The notes: generated from the sequence alone by a model not told the origin. 51,049 nt of DNA from Variovorax boronicumulans NBRC 103145 (GCF_001591345.1 NZ_BCUS01000040.1:1-51049), one strand, 5' to 3'. Counted from the first letter of the stretch, positions 23,956-32,499 are shown. Translations and numbers: made by a program.

Positions 23956-24432
23956 ATGTCTGAACCATCCAAGGAAACGCATCGCTTCGTCGATGACTAC
24001 CTGCCCGCGCTGCTTGCGCAGGCCAGCCAGCTGATCTCTTCGGAGTTCCACGAGGTGGCGCGGCAGCAGGGTTTTTCGGTGTCGGAGTGGCGCGTGATGG
24101 CGTCGCTGGCGGGCAGTGACGCGGTCAGCATCGGCCAGCTCGCGCAAGTGACGGTGACCAAGCAGCCGACGGTGACGCGGCTGCTCGACCGCATGGAAGC
24201 GCGCGGCCAGGTCGAACGCCTGCCCCATGAAAGTGATCGCCGCATCACGCTGGTGCGCATCACGCCCGCGGGGCTGAAGGCGGTCGAGCACCTGATGGAA
24301 CTGGCGCGCGAACACGAGCGCCGCGTGCTCGAACCCTTCGGCCTGCGACGCGCCGAGGAGCTCAAGCAGACGCTGCGGCAGATGATCGACCTGCATGTGC
24401 ATGTGCCGGTCGAGGTGCCGGACGAAGACTAA
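23956..24432 (+). CDS. MarR family transcriptional regulator
   Basis: A 158-residue winged-helix regulator. Start 23956 lies seven bases after AGGAGG (23943-23948); an upstream in-frame ATG has no such site. The DNA-binding part includes VSEWRVMASLAG, VTKQPTVTRLLDRMEARG (recognition helix) and the wing HESDRRITLVRITPAG. It diverges from the oxygenase/IorAB operon, the usual arrangement for a ligand-responsive repressor of an aromatic-acid pathway; MarR proteins controlling auxin catabolism in Variovorax are known in the literature. The stop codon TAA overlaps, on the opposite strand, the TAG stop of the next gene, so the two genes converge with no spacer. Confidence 0.93.
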   Translation: MSEPSKETHRFVDDYLPALLAQASQLISSEFHEVARQQGFSVSEWRVMASLAGSDAVSIGQLAQVTVTKQPTVTRLLDRMEARGQVERLPHESDRRITLVRITPAGLKAVEHLMELAREHERRVLEPFGLRRAEELKQTLRQMIDLHVHVPVEVPDED

Positions 24433-25307
24433 GGCACGAGTACCGCGCGGCCGCGATGGCCGCGTTGAGCGATCCAGTCGAGTGCGAGGGCTGCATCGGT
24501 GAGCGCGAAGGGCTGCACATCGAGGTGCAGACGGCCGTCGGCCAGGCGCGCAAGCAGCTCTGGAGCGGCTGCGCGGCCTGTGGCCTCGCGCCTGAACATG
24601 TTGAGCGGCAGCAGCGCCACGTCGCGCTGCAGGAAATGCGCGATGTCCAGCTGCAGCGTCGGGCCGGCGGTATAGCCGACCAGCACGGCGCGACCGCCGG
24701 GGCGCACGGCAGGCAAGGCGGAGGCGAGCACGTCACCGCCGACGGTGTCGATGAGCAGGTCGGCGCTGGCGACTTCAGGCGGTGCGGCCTTTGGATCGAC
24801 CGGCGTTGCGGTGCAGCCTGCATCGCGTGCCAGCTGCATCACCAGAGAACCCACCGCGCCGCCTGCGCCCGTCACCAACACTTGCTCTCCAGACTGCAAT
24901 CGGGCGACGTCATGCAAGGCGACCCAGGCCGATGTCGTGGGCGAGAAGAACGCCGCACCGAGTGCCATCGGCACCGCATCGGGCAACACGCCGAGTGCAT
25001 CGTCGGGCGCATCGATCAGCTCGCACCAGGTGCCGTCGAACAGCGTGCCCAAACCACTGCCACGCAACCACACGCGTTGTCCCTCTGCATATCGCTCGCT
25101 CGCGACCACAACGCCCGCAGCCTCCACGCCCGGCGTGTACGGCAGCGGCGGATGCCGCAGGAAGCGGCCTTGCCACACGGTGCGATCGATGTGGCCGACG
25201 GTGGCGGCTTGCATGCGCACGAGGGTGCGGCCGGGTCGCGCCACGGGGTCGGCCACGTCTTCGAGCACCGGCACCGCATCGAAGCCATGGATGCGAACGG
25301 CCTTCAT
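24429..25307 (-). CDS. Quinone oxidoreductase-like MDR enzyme (zinc-independent)
   Basis: A 292-residue medium-chain dehydrogenase/reductase. The N-terminal GroES-like domain runs to about residue 110 with TPGVEAAGVV; the Rossmann domain has VTGAGGAVGSLVMQLAR and DTVGGD. Catalytic- and structural-zinc cysteines of alcohol dehydrogenases are absent, so it belongs with NADPH-dependent quinone or enone reductases. At 292 residues it is somewhat short for the family. Start 25307 overlaps the alpha/beta-hydrolase stop by four bases. It ends the four-gene operon starting at 28171. Substrate unknown. Confidence 0.87.
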   Translation of the reverse strand: MKAVRIHGFDAVPVLEDVADPVARPGRTLVRMQAATVGHIDRTVWQGRFLRHPPLPYTPGVEAAGVVVASERYAEGQRVWLRGSGLGTLFDGTWCELIDAPDDALGVLPDAVPMALGAAFFSPTTSAWVALHDVARLQSGEQVLVTGAGGAVGSLVMQLARDAGCTATPVDPKAAPPEVASADLLIDTVGGDVLASALPAVRPGGRAVLVGYTAGPTLQLDIAHFLQRDVALLPLNMFRREATGRAAAPELLARLADGRLHLDVQPFALTDAALALDWIAQRGHRGRAVLVP

Positions 25308-26107
25308 GGCCGTGTCGCCAGAAAGTCGAGCACCGTGCGCGCGAAGGCCTCGGGCATCTGGTCGGGCAAGGGCACCATGCCGCCGTCGATGTCGACGATG
25401 CGCGCCTGCGGCAGGTGATGCTGCAGCTCTGCCGCATGCGGTGCGGCAAACGGGTCGAGCGTGGCGCGCACGATGAGCGTCGGCTGCGTCACGCGGCCGA
25501 TGCGCTCTTCCATGCGGTACGAGGCCACGGCGCGGTGCCCTTCTTCCACGCGGTGGCCGACCTTCATCGCATCGCGCACGAAGGCCTCGAGCAGGTCGGG
25601 CCGCCCCGGCGGATAGAAGGCCTGCCGCTTCTGCCACAGCGCGGCGAGGTGGCTGCCGTCGTCGCTCGGCGCCACTTCGTCGATGGGCGGACGCTGCGCG
25701 CGGGCGCGGCGAAACACCTCGTCGGTGTACGGCGTGGACGAGAGCACGAGGCTGCGCACGCGCTCGGGAAACGCCGCGGCCAGCTCGATCGCGATCACGC
25801 CGCCGGTGTGGTGCCCCACCACGTCGGCCTGCGCGATGCCGAGCGCGTCGAGCAGCTCGCACGCCACGCGCGCCCACTGCGCGATGCTTGCCGGCACGCC
25901 GCCGTCGGCCGAGTCGCCGAAGCCCGCCGTGTCCATGGCGATGACGCGGTAGCCCGCGCCGGCGATCAGCGGCAGCACCTCGCGGTACTCGGCCCAGCTG
26001 CGCGGCGACTGGTGCAGCAGCAGCACGGTCGGCGCTTGCGCATCGCCGCACACGGCGTGGTGCACCTGCCCCACCGACAGGTCGGCGAAGGCGCGGCGGA
26101 TCGTCAT
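25304..26107 (-). CDS. Alpha/beta-hydrolase-fold protein with atypical catalytic residues
   Basis: A 267-residue alpha/beta-hydrolase-fold protein. The early oxyanion segment LLLHQSPRSW and the strand VIAMDTAGFGDS are typical. The nucleophile elbow reads GHHTGG (residues 98-103), with His100 where Ser, Asp or Cys is expected. Near the C-terminus the segment that normally carries the catalytic His reads IDGGMVPLPDQ, with Met in its place. An Asp in ATLDPFAAPH remains. The protein may be non-hydrolytic or use different chemistry. Start 26107 overlaps the dehydrogenase stop (ATGA). It lies in an operon with two NAD-dependent dehydrogenases. Confidence 0.85.
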   Translation of the reverse strand: MTIRRAFADLSVGQVHHAVCGDAQAPTVLLLHQSPRSWAEYREVLPLIAGAGYRVIAMDTAGFGDSADGGVPASIAQWARVACELLDALGIAQADVVGHHTGGVIAIELAAAFPERVRSLVLSSTPYTDEVFRRARAQRPPIDEVAPSDDGSHLAALWQKRQAFYPPGRPDLLEAFVRDAMKVGHRVEEGHRAVASYRMEERIGRVTQPTLIVRATLDPFAAPHAAELQHHLPQARIVDIDGGMVPLPDQMPEAFARTVLDFLATRP

Positions 26108-27108
26108 GACAGCGTCTCGTCGGCCGGTGCGCGCCACAGGCCCGCGTGCTTGAGTTCGCCGAGCGTGCGCGAGAGCACGTCGCGCCGATAGGCGGCGGTG
26201 TCGCGGCCCGCGTAGTCGTAGAAGCCGCTGCCGCTCTTCAGGCCCAGCCGCCCTTCCTCGACCATGCGCCCGACGATGGCCGGCGCGGTGTAGCGGCCCG
26301 CATCGAGCGAGGCCGACATCTCGCGGCTCGCGTGATGCAGGATGTCGCAGCCGCCGAAGTCGATGAACTCGACCACGCCGAGCGCCGCGAAGCGCAGCCC
26401 CAGGCCGTAGCGCGTGGCCTTGTCGATTTCTTCCGCTGTGGCAGCGCCTTCTTCGATCATGCGGGCCGCCTCGTTCATCACGAGCGCCTGCAGGCGCGGC
26501 ACGATGTAGCCGGGCGAGGCGCCGCAGACCACGGGCAGCTTGCCGATGGCCTCCATCAATGCCTTGGTGCGTGCGAGCACGCCGGCGTCTGTGCCGGGGT
26601 GGCAGCTCAGCTCGACCACGGGGATCACGTAGGCCGGGTTGAGCCAGTGCATGTTCAGGAAGCGCTCGGGCCGGCGCACCAGCGCGGCCAGCTGCGTCAC
26701 GAGGATGCTGCTGGTGGTCGAGGTGAGGATCGCGTCGTCGCGGCAATGGCGGTTGAGCTGCTCGAAGGCCTCGCGCTTGGCGTCCATGGTTTCGGGCACG
26801 CCTTCGAACACCAGCTCGGCGGCGGCCAATGCGCGCGGTGCGTCCGCTGCGTTCACGAAGTCCACGCGCGCGGCGATGCGCTCGACCTGCGAGGCATCGA
26901 TCACGCCGAGCTGCGCAAGGCCCGAAAGGCTCGCCACGATTTCCGCCTGCGCCTCGTCGCGCAGCCGCTGCCAGGCCTCGGGCGTGCGCGGGCGCAGGTC
27001 GATCAGCGCGATGCGGTGGCCCGCATAGGCGAACGCGATGGCGATGCCGCGCCCCATGCGGCCGGCGCCCACGGCGGCGAAGCGCGGCGGCGCGGGCTCA
27101 TTCGCCAT
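26104..27108 (-). CDS. 3-hydroxyacyl-CoA dehydrogenase family protein
   Basis: A 334-residue NAD-dependent dehydrogenase. The Rossmann loop is VGAGRMGRGIAIAFAYAG near residues 13-30. The catalytic-His motif appears as NMHWLNPAYVIPVVEL, and the C-terminal helical domain has GLGLRFAALGVVEFIDFGG and SGSGFYDY. Such proteins oxidise 3-hydroxyacyl-CoAs or, in relatives, carnitine or L-gulonate. Its start lies 11 bases inside the end of the opine-dehydrogenase-family gene, so the two are translationally coupled. The exact substrate is not evident. Confidence 0.88.
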   Translation of the reverse strand: MANEPAPPRFAAVGAGRMGRGIAIAFAYAGHRIALIDLRPRTPEAWQRLRDEAQAEIVASLSGLAQLGVIDASQVERIAARVDFVNAADAPRALAAAELVFEGVPETMDAKREAFEQLNRHCRDDAILTSTTSSILVTQLAALVRRPERFLNMHWLNPAYVIPVVELSCHPGTDAGVLARTKALMEAIGKLPVVCGASPGYIVPRLQALVMNEAARMIEEGAATAEEIDKATRYGLGLRFAALGVVEFIDFGGCDILHHASREMSASLDAGRYTAPAIVGRMVEEGRLGLKSGSGFYDYAGRDTAAYRRDVLSRTLGELKHAGLWRAPADETLS

Positions 27109-28171
27109 CGTGCAGCCTCTGCTTGAGCTGGGCTGCGCTCAGGCCGGCCAGGCCCAGGCTTTCGAAGGTGCGCGGGCCCTGGCGCAGGTCGCGCCCGAGG
27201 AAGCCGCCGACGATGGCCAGCAGGCCGTGCGCGATGGGTGCATCCACGCCCGCATGGCGCGCAGCAGAAGCCAGGAAGGCCAGGCCGAGCTCGGTGTCTT
27301 CGGTGATGTAGCGGTGCGTGTGCAGGTCGATGTTCTCGCGCCAGTCGCCCGACTTGACGAGCTGCTTGTGCGCATCGCCGTACATCCACTGGTCGTTGTT
27401 GTAGTGGTCGGCCAGCGGATAGTGCGGCGCGCCCAGCCCGAAGGCCTCACGCACGGCCATGCGCTCGCGGTCGAGCCGGTCGGTCACGTCGCGCACGGCG
27501 CGCTGCGTGCCTTCGTTGTGGATGTCCCAGCGCTCGAAGTGCTGCAGCGGCGCGGCGTTCATCACCATCAGCGGCGGGTGGATGACGGGGCCGGCGTTCA
27601 TCAGCGCGCCCGAGAGCGCGTCGCCGCAGCCGTGCACGGCCGGGTAGGCGCGGCGGATCACCTCGATCGCCTGCGCCTCCTTGCGCGCCGGGTAGACGCC
27701 GGTGGGCAGGCGGATCGCGCGGATGGTGACGTTGACTTCGCGCTCGCCGTGCTTGCGCGCAAGGTACGGCAAGGTGCCGGTCTCGGCCCAGGCCACGTCG
27801 GCGCGGTTGCCGGCGGCCTTCACCACCTGCGCCATCACGTAGCTGCCGAAGGTGCCCGGCGGGAGGAACACGACCTGGCCGTCGACCAGGTGCGGCGCCA
27901 TGGCCAGCGCGATGTCGTGCTGGGCGATGGCGGGCGTGGGAATGACGATGAGTTCGGCGCCCTTCAGCGCGGCGCCGATGTCGGCGGTGGCCAGCGCGAT
28001 GGGCACCTCGCGCGCCCCGGCAGCGTCCTTCAGCGTGATCGCGCCGGCCTGCACCACGGGTTCGAGCGCGGCGGCGTCGCGGCGCCACAGGCGCACTTCA
28101 TGGCCGGTTTCAGACAGGTCCGCGGCAGCCGCATAGGCGCCGTGGCCACCCCCAAGAATCGCAATTTTCAT
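27098..28171 (-). CDS. NAD/NADP octopine/nopaline dehydrogenase family protein
   Basis: A 357-residue protein with an N-terminal nucleotide-binding fold (MKIAILGGGHGAYAAAADL, GxGxxA/G type) and a C-terminal helical domain as in octopine/nopaline dehydrogenases: NAGPVIHPPLMVMNA, with the conserved His of the opine enzymes in the NAGPVIHPP segment, and DQWMYGDAHKQLV. Opine dehydrogenases reductively join, or oxidatively split, an amino acid and a 2-oxoacid. First gene of the four-gene minus-strand operon; a candidate promoter lies at 28243-28271. In a root-associated relative opine or opine-like substrates would make sense, but this is speculation. Confidence 0.85.
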   Translation of the reverse strand: MKIAILGGGHGAYAAAADLSETGHEVRLWRRDAAALEPVVQAGAITLKDAAGAREVPIALATADIGAALKGAELIVIPTPAIAQHDIALAMAPHLVDGQVVFLPPGTFGSYVMAQVVKAAGNRADVAWAETGTLPYLARKHGEREVNVTIRAIRLPTGVYPARKEAQAIEVIRRAYPAVHGCGDALSGALMNAGPVIHPPLMVMNAAPLQHFERWDIHNEGTQRAVRDVTDRLDRERMAVREAFGLGAPHYPLADHYNNDQWMYGDAHKQLVKSGDWRENIDLHTHRYITEDTELGLAFLASAARHAGVDAPIAHGLLAIVGGFLGRDLRQGPRTFESLGLAGLSAAQLKQRLHDGE

Positions 28172-28242
28172 GATCGAAAGTCGAGAACAGGTGTCGATGA
28201 ACCGGCAGCCGCGAACGGACCGGGGAGAAGCAATGCGCTATT

Positions 28243-28271
28243 ACATTACTTTTCATCGATTCAGGTGTCAA
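28243..28271 (-). promoter_or_regulatory. Putative promoter of the opine-dehydrogenase operon
   Basis: On the minus strand a perfect -35 TTGACA (28271-28266) is followed after 17 bases by TAATGT (28248-28243), a weak -10. The region is AT-rich against its surroundings and sits 72 bases upstream of the ATG at 28171. No operator-like dyad was recognised. Confidence 0.45.
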
Positions 28272-28313
28272 CCAACTTCATGGGCGTCGGACTGCTCGGA
28301 AACCCGACAACGA

Positions 28314-28346
28314 AAAAGCCCGCGTTCGTGAGAAGCGCGGGCTTTT
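28314..28346 (-). terminator. Rho-independent terminator, helicase gene
   Basis: A perfect 11-base inverted repeat, AAAAGCCCGCG and CGCGGGCTTTT, with an 11-base loop. On the minus strand it ends in a run of T, about 40 bases after the helicase stop. The A-rich left arm makes it usable from the plus strand too, though no plus-strand gene ends here. Confidence 0.85.
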
Positions 28347-28353
28347 GAGGGGG

Positions 28354-28377
28354 AAGCGGCCCTTTTCAGGGCCGCTT
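28354..28377 (-). terminator. Second strong hairpin after the helicase stop
   Basis: A perfect 10-base stem, AAGCGGCCCT and AGGGCCGCTT, around the tetraloop TTTC, 11 bases beyond the helicase stop and just before the T-tailed terminator. It has no T-run of its own, so it more likely protects the mRNA 3' end or aids the adjacent terminator than terminates by itself. Confidence 0.6.
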
Positions 28378-28387
28378 GCGGGGGCGA

Positions 28388-30295
28388 TCAGCGGCTGGGC
28401 TTGAACGCGCGCTTTTGCGCGTCGCGGGGCACGAACACCTTGCCCGGGCCACCGTGGCCGGCGCCGTTGCCGCGCGGTGCGAAACCTTCGCGGGGTGCAA
28501 AGCCTTCACGGGGTGCGAAACCGCCGTCGCCGCGACCGCCGCCATGGCCGTGGCCGCCGCGCGGGGCGCTGTCGCCCCAACCCGGCTTGCGACCGTAGCC
28601 GCCGCCGTTGCCGCCTTCGTCACGGCCGCCGCCGAAGCCGGCGTTCTGGCCGCCCTGGAAGCCGCGCGGGCCTTGGCCCTGGGCCGGGCCGCGCGAATTG
28701 CGGTCGTTGAAGCCGCTGGCGCCGGCATAGCCGCCACCGTTGTTGTTGCCGCGGTAGCCACCGCCGCCGCCCGCACCGCCGTTGCCGAACTTGCGATCGC
28801 GCGAGAAGTTGTCGCCGCGGCCGCCGCGGTACTCGCCCATCGGGGGACGCGATTGCGGCATGCGCTGTTGCGGCTCGAGGCCGGCCACCACTTCCGCCTT
28901 GAACTGCTGGCGGCTGTAGTGCTCGATGTCCATGATCTTGCGGCGATCGCGGAACTCGGCGAACGTGATGGCCAGGCCATCGCGGCCGGCACGGCCGGTG
29001 CGGCCGATGCGGTGGGTGTAGTCCTCGGCCTTCATCGGCAGGCCGAAGTTGAAGACGTGGGTGATGGTCGGCACGTCGATGCCGCGGGCGGCAACGTCGG
29101 TGGCCACCAGGATCTGCACCTGGCCCTGGCGCAGTGCCATCAGGCGGCGGTTGCGCAGGCCCTGGCTCAGGGCGCCGTGCAGCGCGACAGCGCTGAAGCC
29201 TTCTTGCTGCAGGTCGTTGGCGAGGCCGTCGCATTCGACTTGCGTGCTGGCGAACACGATCGCCTGGTTGATGCTGGTGTCGCGCAGCCAGTGGTCGAGC
29301 AGCTTGCGCTTGTGCTGGCTGTTGTCGGCCCAGTACAGCGACTGCTTGATGTTGGCGTGCTTTTCCTGCGGGCTGTCGATGGTGATGCGCTGCGGCTCGC
29401 GCATGACGCGCTGGGCCAGCTGCTGGATGCGCGGCGCGAAGGTAGCGCTGAACATCATGGTCTGCTGGCGCTCGATGGTGAGCTGGTTGACTTCAGCCAG
29501 ATCGTCGGCAAAGCCGAGGTCGAGCATGCGGTCGGCTTCGTCGACGACCAGGAACTTGACCTGGTCGAGCTTGAGCTGCTGCGAGCGCTGCAGGTCGAGC
29601 AGGCGGCCCGGCGTGGCAACCACGAGGTCGGCGTTCTGCAGCTTGGCGATCTGCAGCTGGTAAGGCATGCCGCCCACCACGTTGGCAACGCGCAGGCCGC
29701 GGCAATGGCGAACCAGTTCGATGGCGTCGTGTGCAACCTGCTGCGCGAGTTCGCGCGTCGGGCACAGGATCAGGGCGCCGGGGGTGGCGGCCTTGAAATG
29801 ACGGGCGTTGGTCGGGTCCTTGCGCTTGGGCTTCTTGAGCGGCGCTTCGCCACGGGCAGCGGCTTCAGCGGCCAGGCGCTGGAACTCGGCCTTGGCTTCG
29901 GCTTCGGCTTCGGCCTGGCGCTTGATCAGCGTGTGCAGCACGGGCAGCAGGAAGGCGGCGGTCTTGCCCGAGCCGGTCTGGCTCGAGACCATCAGGTCGA
30001 CGAAGCGGGCCGAACCGGCTTCGCCCATGGCGATCGGCACGACCTTTTCCTGCACGGTGGTCGGCTGGGTGAAACCCATGTCGGCCACGGCGGCGATCAG
30101 TTCGGGGGCAAGGCCCAGCTTGATGAAACCGTTGGGCGCGGCAGGCGCCTCGGCTTCGGCGGCCTCAGGAGCTGCGGCGTCCAGTGCGTCGAGGATCGGA
30201 GCCTCGGACACGGTGTCCGCGACAGCGGTGAATTCGTTATGGGTAGCGGATTGCACAGGCGCGAGTTCGCCCTGCGCTTCAAAAGCGTCGGTCAT
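28388..30295 (-). CDS. DEAD-box ATP-dependent RNA helicase with RGG-rich tail (RhlE-like)
   Basis: A 635-residue RNA helicase. Core motifs: TGSGKT (107-112), PTREL (179-183), TPGR (228-231), DEAD (252-255), then SAT, a VATDVAARGID motif and HRIGRTGRAG. The protein has an acidic N-terminal extension of about 55 residues and a Lys/Glu/Ala-rich insert between motifs I and Ia (about 124-170). From about 470 on it is glycine/arginine/asparagine-rich with RGG-like units and three EGFAPR repeats, a likely RNA-binding tail. Role: remodelling of ribosomal or other RNA, often important in the cold. Start 30295 (MTDAFEA) is chosen over an ATG five codons upstream. A 200-base leader with a hairpin precedes it. 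Confidence 0.93.
   Translation of the reverse strand: MTDAFEAQGELAPVQSATHNEFTAVADTVSEAPILDALDAAAPEAAEAEAPAAPNGFIKLGLAPELIAAVADMGFTQPTTVQEKVVPIAMGEAGSARFVDLMVSSQTGSGKTAAFLLPVLHTLIKRQAEAEAEAKAEFQRLAAEAAARGEAPLKKPKRKDPTNARHFKAATPGALILCPTRELAQQVAHDAIELVRHCRGLRVANVVGGMPYQLQIAKLQNADLVVATPGRLLDLQRSQQLKLDQVKFLVVDEADRMLDLGFADDLAEVNQLTIERQQTMMFSATFAPRIQQLAQRVMREPQRITIDSPQEKHANIKQSLYWADNSQHKRKLLDHWLRDTSINQAIVFASTQVECDGLANDLQQEGFSAVALHGALSQGLRNRRLMALRQGQVQILVATDVAARGIDVPTITHVFNFGLPMKAEDYTHRIGRTGRAGRDGLAITFAEFRDRRKIMDIEHYSRQQFKAEVVAGLEPQQRMPQSRPPMGEYRGGRGDNFSRDRKFGNGGAGGGGGYRGNNNGGGYAGASGFNDRNSRGPAQGQGPRGFQGGQNAGFGGGRDEGGNGGGYGRKPGWGDSAPRGGHGHGGGRGDGGFAPREGFAPREGFAPRGNGAGHGGPGKVFVPRDAQKRAFKPSR
28476..28529 (-). 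repeat. 18-base tandem repeat in the helicase tail
   Basis: Three consecutive 18-base units, two near-identical and the third diverging after about 12 bases, encode EGFAPR-type hexapeptides. The units differ by single bases, pointing to recent slippage or unequal exchange. Copy number may vary between strains. Confidence 0.75.
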
Positions 30296-30338
30296 GAATA
30301 TCAATCTCAAACGCGAGCGCTGCCGTAGGCGGCGCCCC

Positions 30339-30368
30339 GTTGGTGGTTAAAAACATCAACCATCCAAC
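30339..30368 (-). other. Hairpin in the helicase leader
   Basis: GTTGGTGGTT and AACCATCCAAC form an imperfect inverted repeat around an A-rich nine-base loop, 44 bases upstream of the helicase ATG. DEAD-box helicase genes are often regulated through their leaders; the hairpin could serve that, but no known regulatory family is recognised. Confidence 0.4.
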
Positions 30369-30543
30369 GACATTCAACTTCCGGCTTTCGTCGGAGGCTG
30401 CGGCCCTTTTTGATCAGCGGATGCGATCGGGCGCGGTGTGCAAGATAGGGAGATGCGAGAGACGCTGATCTGTGTCCAAAGACGCGTTCAAATCAGCGAA
30501 GCCTGCGATTATGGCACGGCTTCGGGTTTTTACCTAATTGTTG

Positions 30544-31140
30544 TCAATCCACCAAGCGCAGGAAGGTTTCCCGGTAGTGCGCCAGCTCCTCGATGGACTC
30601 GTGCACGTCGGCCAGCGCGGTGTGCGCCTGCTGCTTCTTGAAGGCGGTGTAGGCCGCCGGCTTCCAGCGCTTGGCCAGTTCCTTGAGGGTGCTGACGTCG
30701 AGGTTGCGGTAGTGGAAGTACGCCTCGAGCTTGGGCATGAACTTGACCAGGAAGCGCCGGTCCTGACCGATGGTGTTGCCGCACATGGGCGAGCCGCTCT
30801 TGGGGATGTACTTGGCGATGAATTCGAGCAATTGCTGCTCGGCCGCGGCTTCGTCCAGCGTGGAGGCTTTCACCTTGTCGATCAGGCCGCTGCGGCCGTG
30901 GGTGCCCTTGTTCCAGGCGTCCATGGCGTCGAGCACGGCGTCGCTCTGGTGAATGACGAGCACGGGGCCGTCGATGCGGGGCGTGAGGTCGGGGCCGGTG
31001 ACGACCACGGCGATCTCGAGCAGGCGCTCTTTCTCGGGGTCGAGGCCGCTCATTTCGCAGTCGAGCCAGACCAGGTTCTGGTCGCTTTTCTTCAGGGTGG
31101 GGGCGGCTGCGGGGGGCGTCGGGTCAAGGGATTCGGGCAT
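30544..31140 (-). CDS. orn: Oligoribonuclease
   Basis: A 198-residue 3'-5' exoribonuclease of the DEDDh class that degrades di- to pentaribonucleotides, including pGpG from cyclic-di-GMP turnover. Motifs: [12 protein letters not shown] (Exo I), [16 protein letters not shown] (Exo II) and [14 protein letters not shown] (Exo III). The start at 31140 (MPESLD) gives a short proline/alanine-rich lead before the domain; an ATG at 31173 is an alternative that adds 11 residues. It diverges from the M48 protease gene at 31200. Confidence 0.95.
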   Translation of the reverse strand: MPESLDPTPPAAAPTLKKSDQNLVWLDCEMSGLDPEKERLLEIAVVVTGPDLTPRIDGPVLVIHQSDAVLDAMDAWNKGTHGRSGLIDKVKASTLDEAAAEQQLLEFIAKYIPKSGSPMCGNTIGQDRRFLVKFMPKLEAYFHYRNLDVSTLKELAKRWKPAAYTAFKKQQAHTALADVHESIEELAHYRETFLRLVD

Positions 31141-31199
31141 CGCAGGATTGTCGTCGAAGGCCTGCACCCCCATGGGCCGCGGACTAAACTCGCCGCTTC

Positions 31200-32468
31200 A
31201 TGATGTCTTATTCGCTCATCTTCACCCTTGCCTTCGCGGCGGCGCTCGTGGCGGGCCTGCTCGTGAAGTTCTGGCTGGCCACCCGCCAGGTGCGCCACGT
31301 GGCGCGTCACCGCGGCGCCGTGCCGGCCGCCTTCGCCAGCACGATCACGCTGGCCGCCCACCAGAAGGCGGCCGACTACACCATCGCCAAGGCGCGCTTC
31401 GGGCTCGTCGAGATGGCCTGGGGCGCCGCCCTGCTGCTGGGCTGGACGCTGCTCGGCGGGCTCGACCTGCTGAACAAGCTGCTGCTGGTGTGGCTGGGCG
31501 GCGGCATGGTGCAGCAACTGGCGCTGCTGGCGGCCTTTGCCGTCATCGGCGGCCTGCTGGAGCTGCCGTTCACGCTGTGGCAGACCTTCCGGCTCGAGGA
31601 GCGCTTCGGCTTCAACAAGATGACCTGGAAGCTCTGGCTCACCGACACCGTCAAGTCGACGCTGCTCGGCGCGCTGATCGGGCTGCCGATCGCGGCGCTC
31701 ATCCTGTGGCTCATGGGCGCGGCCGGCACGCTCTGGTGGCTCTGGGCCTGGGGCGCGTGGATGGGCTTCAACCTGCTGCTGATGCTGATCTACCCGACCT
31801 TCATCGCGCCGCTGTTCAACAAGTTCAAGCCGCTGGACGACCCGACGCTCAAGGCGCGCGTCACGGCGCTCATGAAGCGCTGCGGCTTCGCGGCCAAGGG
31901 CCTGTTCGTGATGGACGGCAGCACGCGCAGCGCGCACGCCAATGCTTACTTCACCGGCTTCGGCGCCAGCAAGCGCGTGGTGTTCTACGACACGCTGCTG
32001 CGCCAGCTCAACGCCGGCGAAGTCGAGGCCGTGCTCGCACACGAACTCGGCCATTTCAAGCACCGCCACATCGTGAAGCGGCTCATCGCGATGTTCGCGT
32101 TGAGCCTGGCCGGTTTCGCGTTGCTTGGCTGGGTGTCGACGCAGGTCTGGTTCTATGCCGGCCTGGGCGTGCAGCCCAACCTGTCGCCGGCCGCGCCCAA
32201 CAACGCGCTGGCGCTGCTGCTGTTCATGCTGGCCGTGCCGGTGTTCAGTTTCTTCGTCGCCCCGCTGCCGGCGCGCCTGTCGCGCAAGCACGAGTTCGAG
32301 GCCGACGCCTACGCCGTGGCGCAGACCAGCGGCGCCGACCTGTCGGCCGCCCTGCTCAAGCTCTACCAGGACAACGCTTCGACGCTCACGCCTGACCCGG
32401 TGTTCGTCAAGTTCTACTACTCCCACCCGCCCGCCTCCGAGCGCCTTGCGCGCATGGCCGCGGCGTGA
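31200..32468 (+). CDS. M48 family membrane metalloprotease (Ste24/CAAX protease type)
   Basis: A 422-residue inner-membrane zinc protease with several hydrophobic helices (first at about 3-24). The zinc motif is HELGH at 281-285, with a further Glu ligand expected in HEFEADAYA near 361. Length and layout match the Ste24-type M48 proteases rather than HtpX, which is shorter. Bacterial members are thought to take part in membrane-protein quality control. Two adjacent ATGs (31200, 31203) make the exact start uncertain by one residue. It is followed 31 bases later by the PCD gene. Confidence 0.92.
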   Translation: MMSYSLIFTLAFAAALVAGLLVKFWLATRQVRHVARHRGAVPAAFASTITLAAHQKAADYTIAKARFGLVEMAWGAALLLGWTLLGGLDLLNKLLLVWLGGGMVQQLALLAAFAVIGGLLELPFTLWQTFRLEERFGFNKMTWKLWLTDTVKSTLLGALIGLPIAALILWLMGAAGTLWWLWAWGAWMGFNLLLMLIYPTFIAPLFNKFKPLDDPTLKARVTALMKRCGFAAKGLFVMDGSTRSAHANAYFTGFGASKRVVFYDTLLRQLNAGEVEAVLAHELGHFKHRHIVKRLIAMFALSLAGFALLGWVSTQVWFYAGLGVQPNLSPAAPNNALALLLFMLAVPVFSFFVAPLPARLSRKHEFEADAYAVAQTSGADLSAALLKLYQDNASTLTPDPVFVKFYYSHPPASERLARMAAA

Positions 32469-32499
32469 CCCTCGACCCACCTTTTCAGCGAAGCCCCTC

